Below are positions 1 through 7,235 of a stretch of DNA of 32,383 bases, in pieces (the stretch's first letter is position 1; each line of letters begins with the position of its first letter). The stretch lies in contig VGHK01000023.1 in the NCBI GenBank assembly GCA_016868305.1, positions 1 through 32,383 of the forward strand, given 5' to 3'. The position numbers were made by a program, and so were the translations under genes. This stretch comes from Betaproteobacteria bacterium (GTDB taxonomy: Bacteria > Pseudomonadota > Gammaproteobacteria > Burkholderiales > Burkholderiaceae_A). The notes beneath the pieces are model-generated. The model had not been told where the DNA came from and did no database searches. It saw only the letters and a list, made by a program, of their open reading frames with translations.

Positions 1-86
1 TAAAGCCTTTGCACAGGGTGTATCTTTCGGCCATCACCCGACTACTGGTTGACCTACCCGCCACAGCCCACGGTCAGGCGGCATCT

Positions 87-142
87 GATGCCCGATAACA
101 GATAACAGATAACAGATACCCGATGACTGATAACCGCTAACG
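87..142. repeat. Degenerate 7-bp tandem repeat array upstream of the GST gene
   Basis: Eight head-to-tail heptamers in register. Three are exact GATAACA copies (94-100, 101-107, 108-114). Around them are the variants GATGCCC, GATACCC, GATGACT, GATAACC and GCTAACG. The array ends 39 bp before the GST start codon. It does not lie in any convincing gene. It could be a regulator-binding array or simple slippage; the sequence alone cannot decide. Confidence 0.75.
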
Positions 143-181
143 CCCAGACCCTCTAAACATAATTCTTCACGGAGCAAGCCC

Positions 182-868
182 ATGATCACCCTGTATACCT
201 GGCCTACGCCCAATGGCAAAAAGATCTCGATTCTGCTTGAGGAACTCAAGCTGCCCTACAAGGCTGTGCCCATTGATATCGGTGCAGGAGATCAGTTTGC
301 GCCTGACTTTCTCAAGATTAGCCCGAACAATAAAATCCCTGCGCTTTTTGACTCAGAAGGGCCCGATGGCAAACCGATTTCTATTTTCGAGTCTGGCGCC
401 ATCATGATCTACCTTGCAGGCAAGACCGGAAGGTTCCTGCCCAAGACCGACCGCGAACGCTACGATGTGCTGCAGTGGCTGATGTTTCAAATGGGCGGCC
501 TCGGCCCTATGCTCGGGCAGGCGCATCACTTTCGGCTCTATGCGCCTGAGTCAATTCAATATGCTATCGACCGTTACACCAAAGAGGCGCATCGGCTCTA
601 TGGGGTGCTTGATAAGGCACTGGAGAAAACGGGCTATCTTGCGGCCGGGCAGTACACCATTGCCGACATGGCCTGCTGGCCCTGGGTGGGCTCGCACAAC
701 AACCATGGGGTTGCACTTGACCAATACCCCAATGTGCTGCGCTGGTTTAACAAGATTGCCGAGCGGCCAGCGGTGAAAAAAGGCAGCGCGCTTTTCGCTG
801 ACCTGCGCAAACCCATTACCGATGAGAAGGCCAAGGCGCGTCTCTACGGGTATTCGATTCCAAAATAA
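182..868 (+). CDS. yfcG: Nu-class glutathione S-transferase family protein (YfcG-like disulfide-bond oxidoreductase)
   Basis: This is a cytosolic glutathione transferase-fold enzyme of 228 residues. Nu-class members such as E. coli YfcG bind glutathione and act mainly as GSH-dependent disulfide reductases rather than classical transferases. The N-terminal thioredoxin-like domain (about 1-85) carries the family start TPNGKK, with Thr9 and Asn11 at the positions that contact glutathione in YfcG. It is followed by SPNNKIPA and the FESGAI glutathione-binding stretch. The helical C-terminal domain has the GGLGPMLGQ.HHF and ADMACWPW blocks typical of YfcG. The ATG at 182 has a GGAG Shine-Dalgarno sequence at 171-174. 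The gene stands alone; the next gene is convergent, 78 bp away. The family call is firm, the physiological substrate is not known. Confidence 0.9.
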   Translation: MITLYTWPTPNGKKISILLEELKLPYKAVPIDIGAGDQFAPDFLKISPNNKIPALFDSEGPDGKPISIFESGAIMIYLAGKTGRFLPKTDRERYDVLQWLMFQMGGLGPMLGQAHHFRLYAPESIQYAIDRYTKEAHRLYGVLDKALEKTGYLAAGQYTIADMACWPWVGSHNNHGVALDQYPNVLRWFNKIAERPAVKKGSALFADLRKPITDEKAKARLYGYSIPK

Positions 869-946
869 GAGACCGCATACGCCCCAGGCAGCAGCCCAGG
901 AACCCGCGCTATTGCGCCTTTACAGACCCTGAGCTTACAGGCCTTG

Positions 947-1417
947 CTATTGCAGACGGTCTTTTTTTCGCGTGGCAGACAAAGGCAGGGGCACCACGGC
1001 AATACCCTCTTCAAGCAGGGCACTAGCCTCCTGGGCGGTGGCCTCGCCAACAATCGGCCGCTCGGGCACCTCTTGATAATGCATACGACGGGCCTCTTCG
1101 GGAAAATCTTTTCCGACATAATCGGCCTTCTCGGCCAGACTCTGCGCCATGGCAATGATCTTGGACCGCAGGGCAATCTGCTCCTGGGTAAGGGTACTTG
1201 CCACCGCAGGCTTTGCGGGCGCCTCAGCATGCTGAGCAGGTACCGCCTGCAGCCCCAGGGCCACATGCGGCGCCGTGGGCATACGTCGTACCGTTGGGCT
1301 TTCGCAGAACGGGCACTGCAAAAGACCCTGCGCCTGCTGGGTATCGCATGCCGCAAGCGAGCCGAACCATCCCTCAAAGCGATGGCCGCAGTCGCACTCT
1401 AAGTTGAATACTTTCAT
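947..1417 (-). CDS. DUF1178 family protein with an N-terminal zinc-ribbon-like Cys motif
   Basis: The product is 156 residues and belongs to the DUF1178 family of uncharacterised bacterial proteins. The N-terminus shows the family pattern: a short strand, C8-x-C10, the GH.FEGWF block, then GLLQCPFC with C35 and C38, and the basic RRMPTAPHV segment. The cysteines suggest metal binding, but this is inference. The middle (about 60-80) is Ala/Pro-rich, and the C-terminal half is a predicted helix followed by the GEAT..EA..LLEEGI..VPLP ending usual for the family. Its ATG (1417-1415) overlaps the ATG of mnmH on the other strand, so each promoter must lie inside the other gene. No function is established for this family. 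Confidence 0.88.
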   Translation of the reverse strand: MKVFNLECDCGHRFEGWFGSLAACDTQQAQGLLQCPFCESPTVRRMPTAPHVALGLQAVPAQHAEAPAKPAVASTLTQEQIALRSKIIAMAQSLAEKADYVGKDFPEEARRMHYQEVPERPIVGEATAQEASALLEEGIAVVPLPLSATRKKDRLQ

Positions 1418-2480
1418 GAATGTTTTGTCTCAGTACCCCCGCATTGTAAGCGCCCAAGAGGTTCTGCGCTCTGTATCTGCATTCGATACGATTGTTGACA
1501 CGCGTACCCCGCCAGAGTTCGCGGAAGACCACATTCCCGGTGCGATCTGTCTGCCAGTGCTCAATACCGAGGAACGGGCAGAGATCGGCACCCTCTATAA
1601 AGAAGATGCCTTTCGGGCCAAGCGCAGGGGCGCGGCGCTGGTGGCGCGCAATATCGCCGAGCATCTAGTCAATACCCTTGCAGACAAGCCGCGCGACTGG
1701 CTGCCCCTAGTCTACTGCTGGCGGGGGGGCAATCGTAGCGGTGCCATGGCCACGATCTTTGCCAAGATCGGCTGGCGTGTCGCTCTGCTAGAGGGAGGCT
1801 ATCGTGCCTATCGGCGCGAGGTAATCGGCGCCATTCGCGAGTGCGTAGCGGCAGTCCGGTTTGTCGTGGTCTGCGGCGTTACTGGCTCTGGTAAGACCCG
1901 GTTTTTGTCGGCGCTTGCGCGTCAAGGACACCAGGTGCTCGATCTTGAGGCCCTGGCTTTGCATAAAGGGTCCCTGCTTGGGTTTCATCCCGATGCGCCG
2001 CAGCCCAGCCAGAAGTATTTCGAATCCTTACTCCTGCAGGCACTGCAGGGCTATGCCACCGACAGGCCTGTGTATGTGGAATCAGAGAGCCGCAAAATCG
2101 GCCAGGTGCAGCTGCCTGAGGCCCTCATTCTAGCCATGCGGGCAAGCCCTTGTATCTCGCTGGCGCTCTCGCTAGAAGACCGCGTGGGGCTGCTCTGCGA
2201 GGAATACCAGCACTTTTTTGAATCGCCTGAGGCCCTGAAGGCCCAGATTCAAAAGCTTGTGCCCATGCATGGTCATGCGGTCTGTGATACCTGGTGCGCA
2301 CTAATCGACCAGCGGCAATGGCAGTCGTTCGTGGAGGCGCTCTTGGTGCAGCACTACGACCCGAGCTACCAGCGGTCCCTGCTAAAAAATTATCCAGGCG
2401 TGGCCCAAGGAAGGCTAGTGCAGCTCTCGGGCTTTCAACCCGAGGACTATGACTCGGTTGCAGCGAGCTTTTCGGGGTAA
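1416..2480 (+). CDS. mnmH: tRNA 2-selenouridine synthase (MnmH/SelU)
   Basis: MnmH replaces the sulfur of 2-thiouridine at tRNA wobble position 34 with selenium from selenophosphate, passing through a geranylated intermediate. The 354-residue product matches the usual size (E. coli 364). The rhodanese domain (about 1-135) contains the active cysteine C101 in YCWRGGNRSG. It is followed by a P-loop domain with GVTGSGKT at 154-161 and the LDLE.LALHKGS...P.PSQ..FE segment typical of MnmH. The open frame extends upstream to 1275, but that part lies antisense to the DUF1178 gene and resembles nothing, so the ATG at 1416 is preferred. Its Shine-Dalgarno sequence is poor. The 3' end overlaps the convergent ppiD gene by 34 bp. 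A selenophosphate synthetase (selD) should exist elsewhere in the genome. Confidence 0.92.
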   Translation: MNVLSQYPRIVSAQEVLRSVSAFDTIVDTRTPPEFAEDHIPGAICLPVLNTEERAEIGTLYKEDAFRAKRRGAALVARNIAEHLVNTLADKPRDWLPLVYCWRGGNRSGAMATIFAKIGWRVALLEGGYRAYRREVIGAIRECVAAVRFVVVCGVTGSGKTRFLSALARQGHQVLDLEALALHKGSLLGFHPDAPQPSQKYFESLLLQALQGYATDRPVYVESESRKIGQVQLPEALILAMRASPCISLALSLEDRVGLLCEEYQHFFESPEALKAQIQKLVPMHGHAVCDTWCALIDQRQWQSFVEALLVQHYDPSYQRSLLKNYPGVAQGRLVQLSGFQPEDYDSVAASFSG

Positions 2481-3985
2481 CGCTCCACCTTAAATCGCTT
2501 CTCCTGTTCGCGCAGCCAGTTGGACCAGGAGGTCTCGGCAGTGACCCGTTCCATGCCAGTAAAGAGTTCTCCGAGCCTAGCACGAATGCGGGGCGCATCT
2601 TCGGCCGCGATACTGGTGGTGGTCCAGACAAACGCCAGGCTTCCTTCGCCAGGGCCCAGATCGATTACCGAGGGCTTTAGCCGGGTGAGGCCCGCAGAGA
2701 ATACCTGCCGTGCAACATCTCGCTGGCTGTTGGGGTTGGTGAAGTCCAGTACCTTGATGAGACCCTCGAGATTGTCTCGCGAGATGTCGAGGCGCTTGAG
2801 CCCCATGGCCCCAAGACTGGTGCGCTGGGCCACAAGCTCTGACGACTGCGACAGGGCCTGCTGCATCTGGGCAGCCCGCTGATCGGCCTGGTCGCGTGCC
2901 AGCTGCGCTGACTTCACCCGGGCCAGCTCTGCCCGTATCTGCGGCGTTACCTGGGCAAGCGACAAAGGCTCACTGGCATAGTGCTTGTCTACCCGGGCAC
3001 TTACCATAAGCCCGGGCCGTACCTCGATGGCCTCTGTGTTTCTGCCATCGGTGAGCACGTCAGGGGAGAACACCGCCTGTCGCAGGGGCCCATGGTTGAG
3101 CGCTAAGGCAGCCTCTGGGCTGGCAGAAGCCGTGCCCGCCACGTTATAGGGGCCGGACCGGGTAACCCCTGTAAACGAAACCACCGAGAGCCCGAGCCGC
3201 TGCGCGGCAGGCTGCAGGGTGTCGCTCTGCTCATAGACCAGATTGGAGAATGTCTCAGCCTTTTCGCTGTCAGGCTTAACAAGAATGAGCAGAGAGAGGT
3301 CTACCCTTTCGTCGGTGCGGTAGTCGGCCTGGCGCGCCTCAAAGTAGCTCTTTATCTCGTCATCAGAGGGCTGGGCATTAGCAAGTTGCGCCTGGGCAGA
3401 GAGCCGCACGACCCAGATCTCGCGCAGTTCGGTCTCCGACTGGGACAGGCGTCTGGCAAGACGTCGCGAAACAATCTCTGTCTGGCCAATGGCGCTGGGA
3501 TACTTTTCGGTGAGCAGGTCTGACCGCAGTCCCGCCTCAAAACCCGCGGAGGTGAGACCACGGGCCGCAAGGAACTGCTTGGCAAGCTCAAGATCGAAGC
3601 GGCCATCGGTCTGAAACTGCGGCACCTGCGCGATCATGGCGGCGATCTGAGAATCCGGAATCACCAGCCCTGCCTTGCGTGCTGCGGCTAGCGTAACCTC
3701 CCGGCCCACGAGTTCGTCAAGAGACTCCACCCGACTCGCCGGTGTATCGAAGGCCGAGAATGGCACCTTCCCCCCGAACTGCGAGACCATGGCCTCCACC
3801 GACCGACGATGGGTTTCCTGCCATACGGGCGTAGTGATCTCTCGGCCATCAACTACCGCCAGGGTGGAAGCGCCAGACCGCGGTGATACCAAGTCCCAGG
3901 CCCCGACAATCACGAACGAGGGCACGATAAAAATCAGGAGAACGACCTGCATGATGCGCCGGTGTCGGCGAATAGTATCGAGCAT
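2447..3985 (-). CDS. ppiD: PpiD-like membrane-anchored periplasmic chaperone lacking the parvulin PPIase domain
   Basis: PpiD is an inner-membrane chaperone near the Sec translocon, with an N-terminal anchor and a periplasmic SurA-like fold. This protein has a short cytoplasmic start and one membrane segment (about 11-30). The SurA-like N-terminal domain follows (VVDGREIT, DELV.REVTLAAARKAGLVIPDSQI, FQTDGRFD). After the YFE.RQADYRTDERVDLSLLILV stretch, where the parvulin domain normally begins, the sequence passes at about residue 240 straight to AETFSNLVYEQSDTLQPAA. In relatives that segment comes after the parvulin domain. No GGDLG or FGYHII parvulin hallmarks are present. The total of 512 residues fits a loss of about 110-120 from the usual 620-640. 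It follows tRNA-Asp by 57 bp and probably ends the hupB-tRNA transcript. The chaperone role is plausible; PPIase activity is not expected. Confidence 0.85.
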   Translation of the reverse strand: MLDTIRRHRRIMQVVLLIFIVPSFVIVGAWDLVSPRSGASTLAVVDGREITTPVWQETHRRSVEAMVSQFGGKVPFSAFDTPASRVESLDELVGREVTLAAARKAGLVIPDSQIAAMIAQVPQFQTDGRFDLELAKQFLAARGLTSAGFEAGLRSDLLTEKYPSAIGQTEIVSRRLARRLSQSETELREIWVVRLSAQAQLANAQPSDDEIKSYFEARQADYRTDERVDLSLLILVKPDSEKAETFSNLVYEQSDTLQPAAQRLGLSVVSFTGVTRSGPYNVAGTASASPEAALALNHGPLRQAVFSPDVLTDGRNTEAIEVRPGLMVSARVDKHYASEPLSLAQVTPQIRAELARVKSAQLARDQADQRAAQMQQALSQSSELVAQRTSLGAMGLKRLDISRDNLEGLIKVLDFTNPNSQRDVARQVFSAGLTRLKPSVIDLGPGEGSLAFVWTTTSIAAEDAPRIRARLGELFTGMERVTAETSWSNWLREQEKRFKVERYPEKLAATES

Positions 3986-4042
3986 AGCGTGCGGTCTGGA
4001 TCAGGAAAGCTACGAAGGCAAATTAGCAAGAGGGGAGAAAAA

Positions 4043-4119
4043 TGGCGGAGCGGACGGGACTCGAACCCGCGACCCCCGGCGTGACAGGCCGGTATTCTAA
4101 CCGACTGAACTACCGCTCC
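4043..4119 (-). tRNA. tRNA-Asp (anticodon GTC)
   Basis: This is a 77-nt cloverleaf with the 3' CCA encoded (complement of 4043-4045). The acceptor stem GGAGCGG pairs with CCGCTCC. The D-arm begins TAGTTCAGTCGG, the anticodon loop reads CTGTCAC with GTC at 4085-4083, and the T-arm contains GGTTCGAGTCC. It is almost identical to the E. coli tRNA-Asp. It lies 103 bp downstream of tRNA-Val on the same strand. Confidence 0.98.
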
Positions 4120-4222
4120 GCGCTACGAAACCGAGATTATACAACGCCCACACGTCTGTCTCCTCGCTGCATAACACGAGACCTGACTCACTACTGCCGG
4201 GGGGATTACCTAGGAAAGATGG

Positions 4223-4298
4223 TGGTGGGTGCTGAGAGGTTCGAACTCCCGACCTACGCCTTGTAAGGGCGCCGCTCTACCAGCTGAGCTAAGCACCC
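4223..4298 (-). tRNA. tRNA-Val (anticodon TAC)
   Basis: This is a 76-nt cloverleaf with encoded CCA. The acceptor stem GGGTGCT pairs with AGCACCC, with discriminator A. The anticodon loop CTTACAA (4267-4261) places TAC at 4265-4263, and the T-arm has AGTTCGAACCT. It starts 16 bp after the hupB stop codon, so it is probably processed from a hupB read-through transcript. Confidence 0.98.
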
Positions 4299-4314
4299 AT
4301 CTTTTTTGAGCGCG

Positions 4315-4587
4315 CTAGTTTAATGCGTCTTTTAGGGCCTTGCCAGGACGAAACTTGGGAAGCTTGGCAGCCTTGATCTTAATGGCCTCGCCAGTGCGGG
4401 GATTGCGGCCGGCGCGGGCAGCGCGCTTTGATACAGCAAAGGTGCCAAAGCCCACCAGAGTAACAGCGCCACCTTTTTTCAGGGTTCCGCGAACACCGGC
4501 AAGAAATGCATCTAGCGCCCGGCCTGCGGCCGCCTTGGAGATGTCTGCCTGTTTGGCAATATGCTCGATCATGTCTGTTTTGTTCAC
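4315..4587 (-). CDS. hupB: DNA-binding protein HU (beta-type)
   Basis: HU is a small dimeric nucleoid protein that bends DNA without strong sequence preference. The 90-residue product is full length. It has the helical dimerisation part (about 1-45, with [12 protein letters not shown]) followed by the DNA-binding arm GRNPRTGE (about 61-68) and the final [12 protein letters not shown]. The start is GTG at 4587-4585. It is supported by an AAGGA Shine-Dalgarno sequence nine bases upstream and by the family N-terminus [11 protein letters not shown]. The position between lon and ppiD is the usual one in this group of bacteria. A near-consensus sigma-70 promoter lies about 50-80 bp upstream. Confidence 0.97.
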   Translation of the reverse strand: MNKTDMIEHIAKQADISKAAAGRALDAFLAGVRGTLKKGGAVTLVGFGTFAVSKRAARAGRNPRTGEAIKIKAAKLPKFRPGKALKDALN

Positions 4588-4637
4588 GGCGTCATGTCCT
4601 TGTTCTGTGATTTTTGTATGAGAACTCCTAGAGGGGA

Positions 4638-4666
4638 ATTAGACTGCATCACCCTCCATGGGTCAA
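4638..4666 (-). promoter_or_regulatory. Sigma-70-type promoter for hupB (and probably the two tRNAs)
   Basis: On the minus strand, -35 TTGACC (4666-4661) and -10 TCTAAT (4643-4638) are separated by exactly 17 bp. Each hexamer matches the consensus at five of six positions. Transcription would start near 4631, giving a 5' leader of about 45 nt before the GTG of hupB. It lies in the 140-bp gap between lon and hupB, so HU is expected to be expressed independently of lon. Confidence 0.72.
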
Positions 4667-4727
4667 GCAATGAGAACGCCTCAGACATATGAACTGACTA
4701 ACACTCGCCGTAAAAAAGGGTAAGTAC

Positions 4728-7151
4728 CTAGTGCTTTACTGCCTCGGGAGTGCCCGTAGGCAGGTCTACCGCAGGCTGCCCTGGAACCGCTGCCGACGCG
4801 GTGTCTTCATCAGCCAAAGGCGTTGGCGTTTGGGCGAGCGCGAGTTCGAGTACACGGTCGATCCAGCGCACTGGGATGATCTCCAGAGAGTTCTTCACGT
4901 TGGCGGGAATCTCCGCAAGGTCGCGTACGTTCTGCTCGGGAATAAGTACCTTCTTGATGCCACCGCGGTGGGCTGCCAGAAGCTTTTCTTTCAAGCCACC
5001 AATCTGCAAGACCTCACCGCGAAGCGTGATCTCTCCGGTCATTGCCACATCGGCACGCACCGGAATGCCCGTCATGGCAGAGACCATAGCTGTCGTCATC
5101 GCAATACCGGCACTGGGACCATCTTTGGGGGTTGCGCCTTCGGGGGCATGGATGTGCAGGTCGCGCTTCTCGAAGTGTTCTTCGCGAATACCGAGCCTGC
5201 GGGCCCGGCTGCGCACCACCGAACGGGCGGCCTCTACCGACTCTTTCATGACATCGCCGAGCGACCCGGTGCGAATGATATTGCCCTTACCGGGCATAAC
5301 GGCTGCCTCGATGGTGAGCAGTTCGCCACCAACCTCTGTCCATGCCAGACCGGTGACCTCGCCTACCTGGTCTTCCTTTTCGGCCACGCCAAAGGTGAAT
5401 TTCTTTACCCCTAGGAAGTCTTCAATGTTCTCCGCCGAAACCGCCACCGTCTGCGCGTCTTTCTTGCCCAAGACCTTGCGGGTAACCTTGCGGCAGATCT
5501 TAGAGAGTTCACGCTCAAGCGCCCGCACGCCGGCCTCGCGGGTGTAGGAGCGAATGATCTCGCGAATGGCATCTTCGGCCACGGCAATCTCGCTTGGCTT
5601 GAGGCCCGTATGCTTAATCTGCTTGGGCAAGAGGTAACGCTGCGCGATATTCACCTTCTCGTCTTCGGTGTATCCCGACAGACGGATCACCTCCATGCGG
5701 TCAAGCAGTGCGGGTGGAATATTGAGCGAGTTGGCCGTTGCCACAAACATGACATCGGACAAGTCGTACTCTACTTCTACATAGTGGTCGGTAAAGGTGT
5801 TGTTCTGCTCGGGGTCAAGCACCTCTAACAACGCACTCGCAGGGTCACCACGGAAGTCCATGCCCATCTTGTCGACTTCGTCGAGCAGGAAGAGCGGATT
5901 ACGCACGCCCACCTTGGTGAGGCTGGTAAGAATCTTGCCGGGCATGGAGCCAATATAGGTGCGGCGATGCCCACGAATCTCGGACTCATCGCGCACGCCG
6001 CCCAAGGCCATACGCACAAACTTGCGATTTGTCGCGCGGGCCATCGACTGACCGAGAGAGGTCTTACCCACACCTGGGGGGCCAACCAGACAGAGAATGG
6101 GTGCCTTTACCTTATCGACCCGCTGCTGCACGGCCAGGTATTCGAGAATGCGCTCTTTTACCTTCTCTAGGCCAAAGTGTTCTTCCTCGAGCACCTGTTC
6201 GGCCGCGGCGAGGTCGCCATTGACCTTGCTCTTCTTGCGCCAGGGCAGGCCGACCAAAGCGTCCACATAGTTGCGCACCACGGTGGCCTCGGCCGACATG
6301 GGGGACATCATGCGCAGCTTTTTAAGTTCTGTCTGGGCCTTATCACGGGCCTCTTTGGGCATACGGGCGGCCTTGATCTTCTTGTCGATCTCGTCGAGTT
6401 CGTTGTCCTCGCCCTCACCGAGTTCTTTTTGAATGGCCTTGACCTGCTCGTTTAGGTAGTACTCGCGCTGGCTTTTTTCCATCTGGCGCTTCACACGGCC
6501 ACGGATGCGCTTTTCAACCTGCAGAATATCAAGCTCGGTTTCGATCTGGGCCAGAAGCTTTTCCAGCCGCTCGGCAACAGGCAGTACCTCAAGCACCGCC
6601 TGCTTTTCTTCCAGCTTCATGGGCAGATGGGCCGCGATGGTGTCTGCCAGGCGGCCGGGCTCCTCCATGCTTACCAGGCTGTTGAGGATCTCTGCCGGAA
6701 TCTTTTTATTCAGCTTTACAAACTGGTCAAACTGGGTAAGGATCGTGCGCCTTAAGGCCTCGACCTCCGGGCCCTGTTTCTGCTCGGGCGTGATGGGACG
6801 GCAGACCACCCGCAGATGGTCTTCAGCCTCGTGCATATCCAGAAGCTCTGCCCGCTGCACGCCTTCGACTAGCACCTTTACGGTGCCATCGGGCAGCTTG
6901 AGCATTTGCAGAATACTTGCCAGGCAGCCGATGGCATAGATGTCGGGAGCGCCGGGTTCGTCCTGGGTGGGCGACTTCTGCGCCGCCAAGAGCACATGGC
7001 TGCCCGACTCCATAGCCTTTTCCATAGCCCGAATCGACTTGGGCCGCCCGACAAAGAGCGGAATAACCATGTGCGGAAAGACCACCACATCCCGCAGGGG
7101 AAGCATGGGGAGGTCTATGGGTTCGTGGGCGAGAAGTTCTGGTTTGGACAT
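4728..7151 (-). CDS. lon: ATP-dependent Lon protease (La)
   Basis: Lon degrades misfolded and regulatory proteins in the cytoplasm as a hexamer combining AAA+ unfoldase and serine-lysine protease in one chain. The 807-residue product is full length. It has the LON substrate-binding domain (about 12-205), a coiled linker (about 205-300), the AAA+ module with Walker A GPPGVGKT (357-364) and the FLLDEVDK Walker B. The protease domain carries the catalytic Ser680 in KDGPSAG and Lys723 in GGLKEK. Extra Ala/Pro-rich residues follow the conserved core at the C-terminus. The ATG at 7151 has an AAGG sequence 10 bases upstream. It lies 84 bp downstream of clpX, with its own sigma-32-like promoter in the gap, so heat-shock induction is likely. 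Confidence 0.98.
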   Translation of the reverse strand: MSKPELLAHEPIDLPMLPLRDVVVFPHMVIPLFVGRPKSIRAMEKAMESGSHVLLAAQKSPTQDEPGAPDIYAIGCLASILQMLKLPDGTVKVLVEGVQRAELLDMHEAEDHLRVVCRPITPEQKQGPEVEALRRTILTQFDQFVKLNKKIPAEILNSLVSMEEPGRLADTIAAHLPMKLEEKQAVLEVLPVAERLEKLLAQIETELDILQVEKRIRGRVKRQMEKSQREYYLNEQVKAIQKELGEGEDNELDEIDKKIKAARMPKEARDKAQTELKKLRMMSPMSAEATVVRNYVDALVGLPWRKKSKVNGDLAAAEQVLEEEHFGLEKVKERILEYLAVQQRVDKVKAPILCLVGPPGVGKTSLGQSMARATNRKFVRMALGGVRDESEIRGHRRTYIGSMPGKILTSLTKVGVRNPLFLLDEVDKMGMDFRGDPASALLEVLDPEQNNTFTDHYVEVEYDLSDVMFVATANSLNIPPALLDRMEVIRLSGYTEDEKVNIAQRYLLPKQIKHTGLKPSEIAVAEDAIREIIRSYTREAGVRALERELSKICRKVTRKVLGKKDAQTVAVSAENIEDFLGVKKFTFGVAEKEDQVGEVTGLAWTEVGGELLTIEAAVMPGKGNIIRTGSLGDVMKESVEAARSVVRSRARRLGIREEHFEKRDLHIHAPEGATPKDGPSAGIAMTTAMVSAMTGIPVRADVAMTGEITLRGEVLQIGGLKEKLLAAHRGGIKKVLIPEQNVRDLAEIPANVKNSLEIIPVRWIDRVLELALAQTPTPLADEDTASAAVPGQPAVDLPTGTPEAVKH

Positions 7152-7205
7152 AGAAGGGCTACCTTTGGATAGCTAGATCGACGTTGAGAGGCATTTATAA
7201 AGCCC

Positions 7206-7233
7206 AGATGGGGCCCCTCGGGCAAAAAACAAG
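7206..7233 (-). promoter_or_regulatory. Heat-shock (sigma-32) type promoter for lon
   Basis: On the minus strand the -10 element CCCCATCT (7213-7206) fits the sigma-32 consensus CCCCATNT completely. The -35 element CTTGTTT (7233-7227) matches CTTGAAA at five of seven positions, and the spacer is 13 bp, within the known range. The element starts just after the clpX stop codon. A transcript would begin near 7199, about 48 nt before the lon start. Confidence 0.72.
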
Positions 7234-7235
7234 CC

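Noticed and set aside
1-86. Possible end of an upstream gene at the left edge
   Set aside because: The sequence opens with TAA, but no coding signal can be judged from so few bases.
1275-1415. Upstream in-frame extension of mnmH
   Set aside because: It is fully antisense to the well-supported DUF1178 gene and shows no rhodanese or family similarity.
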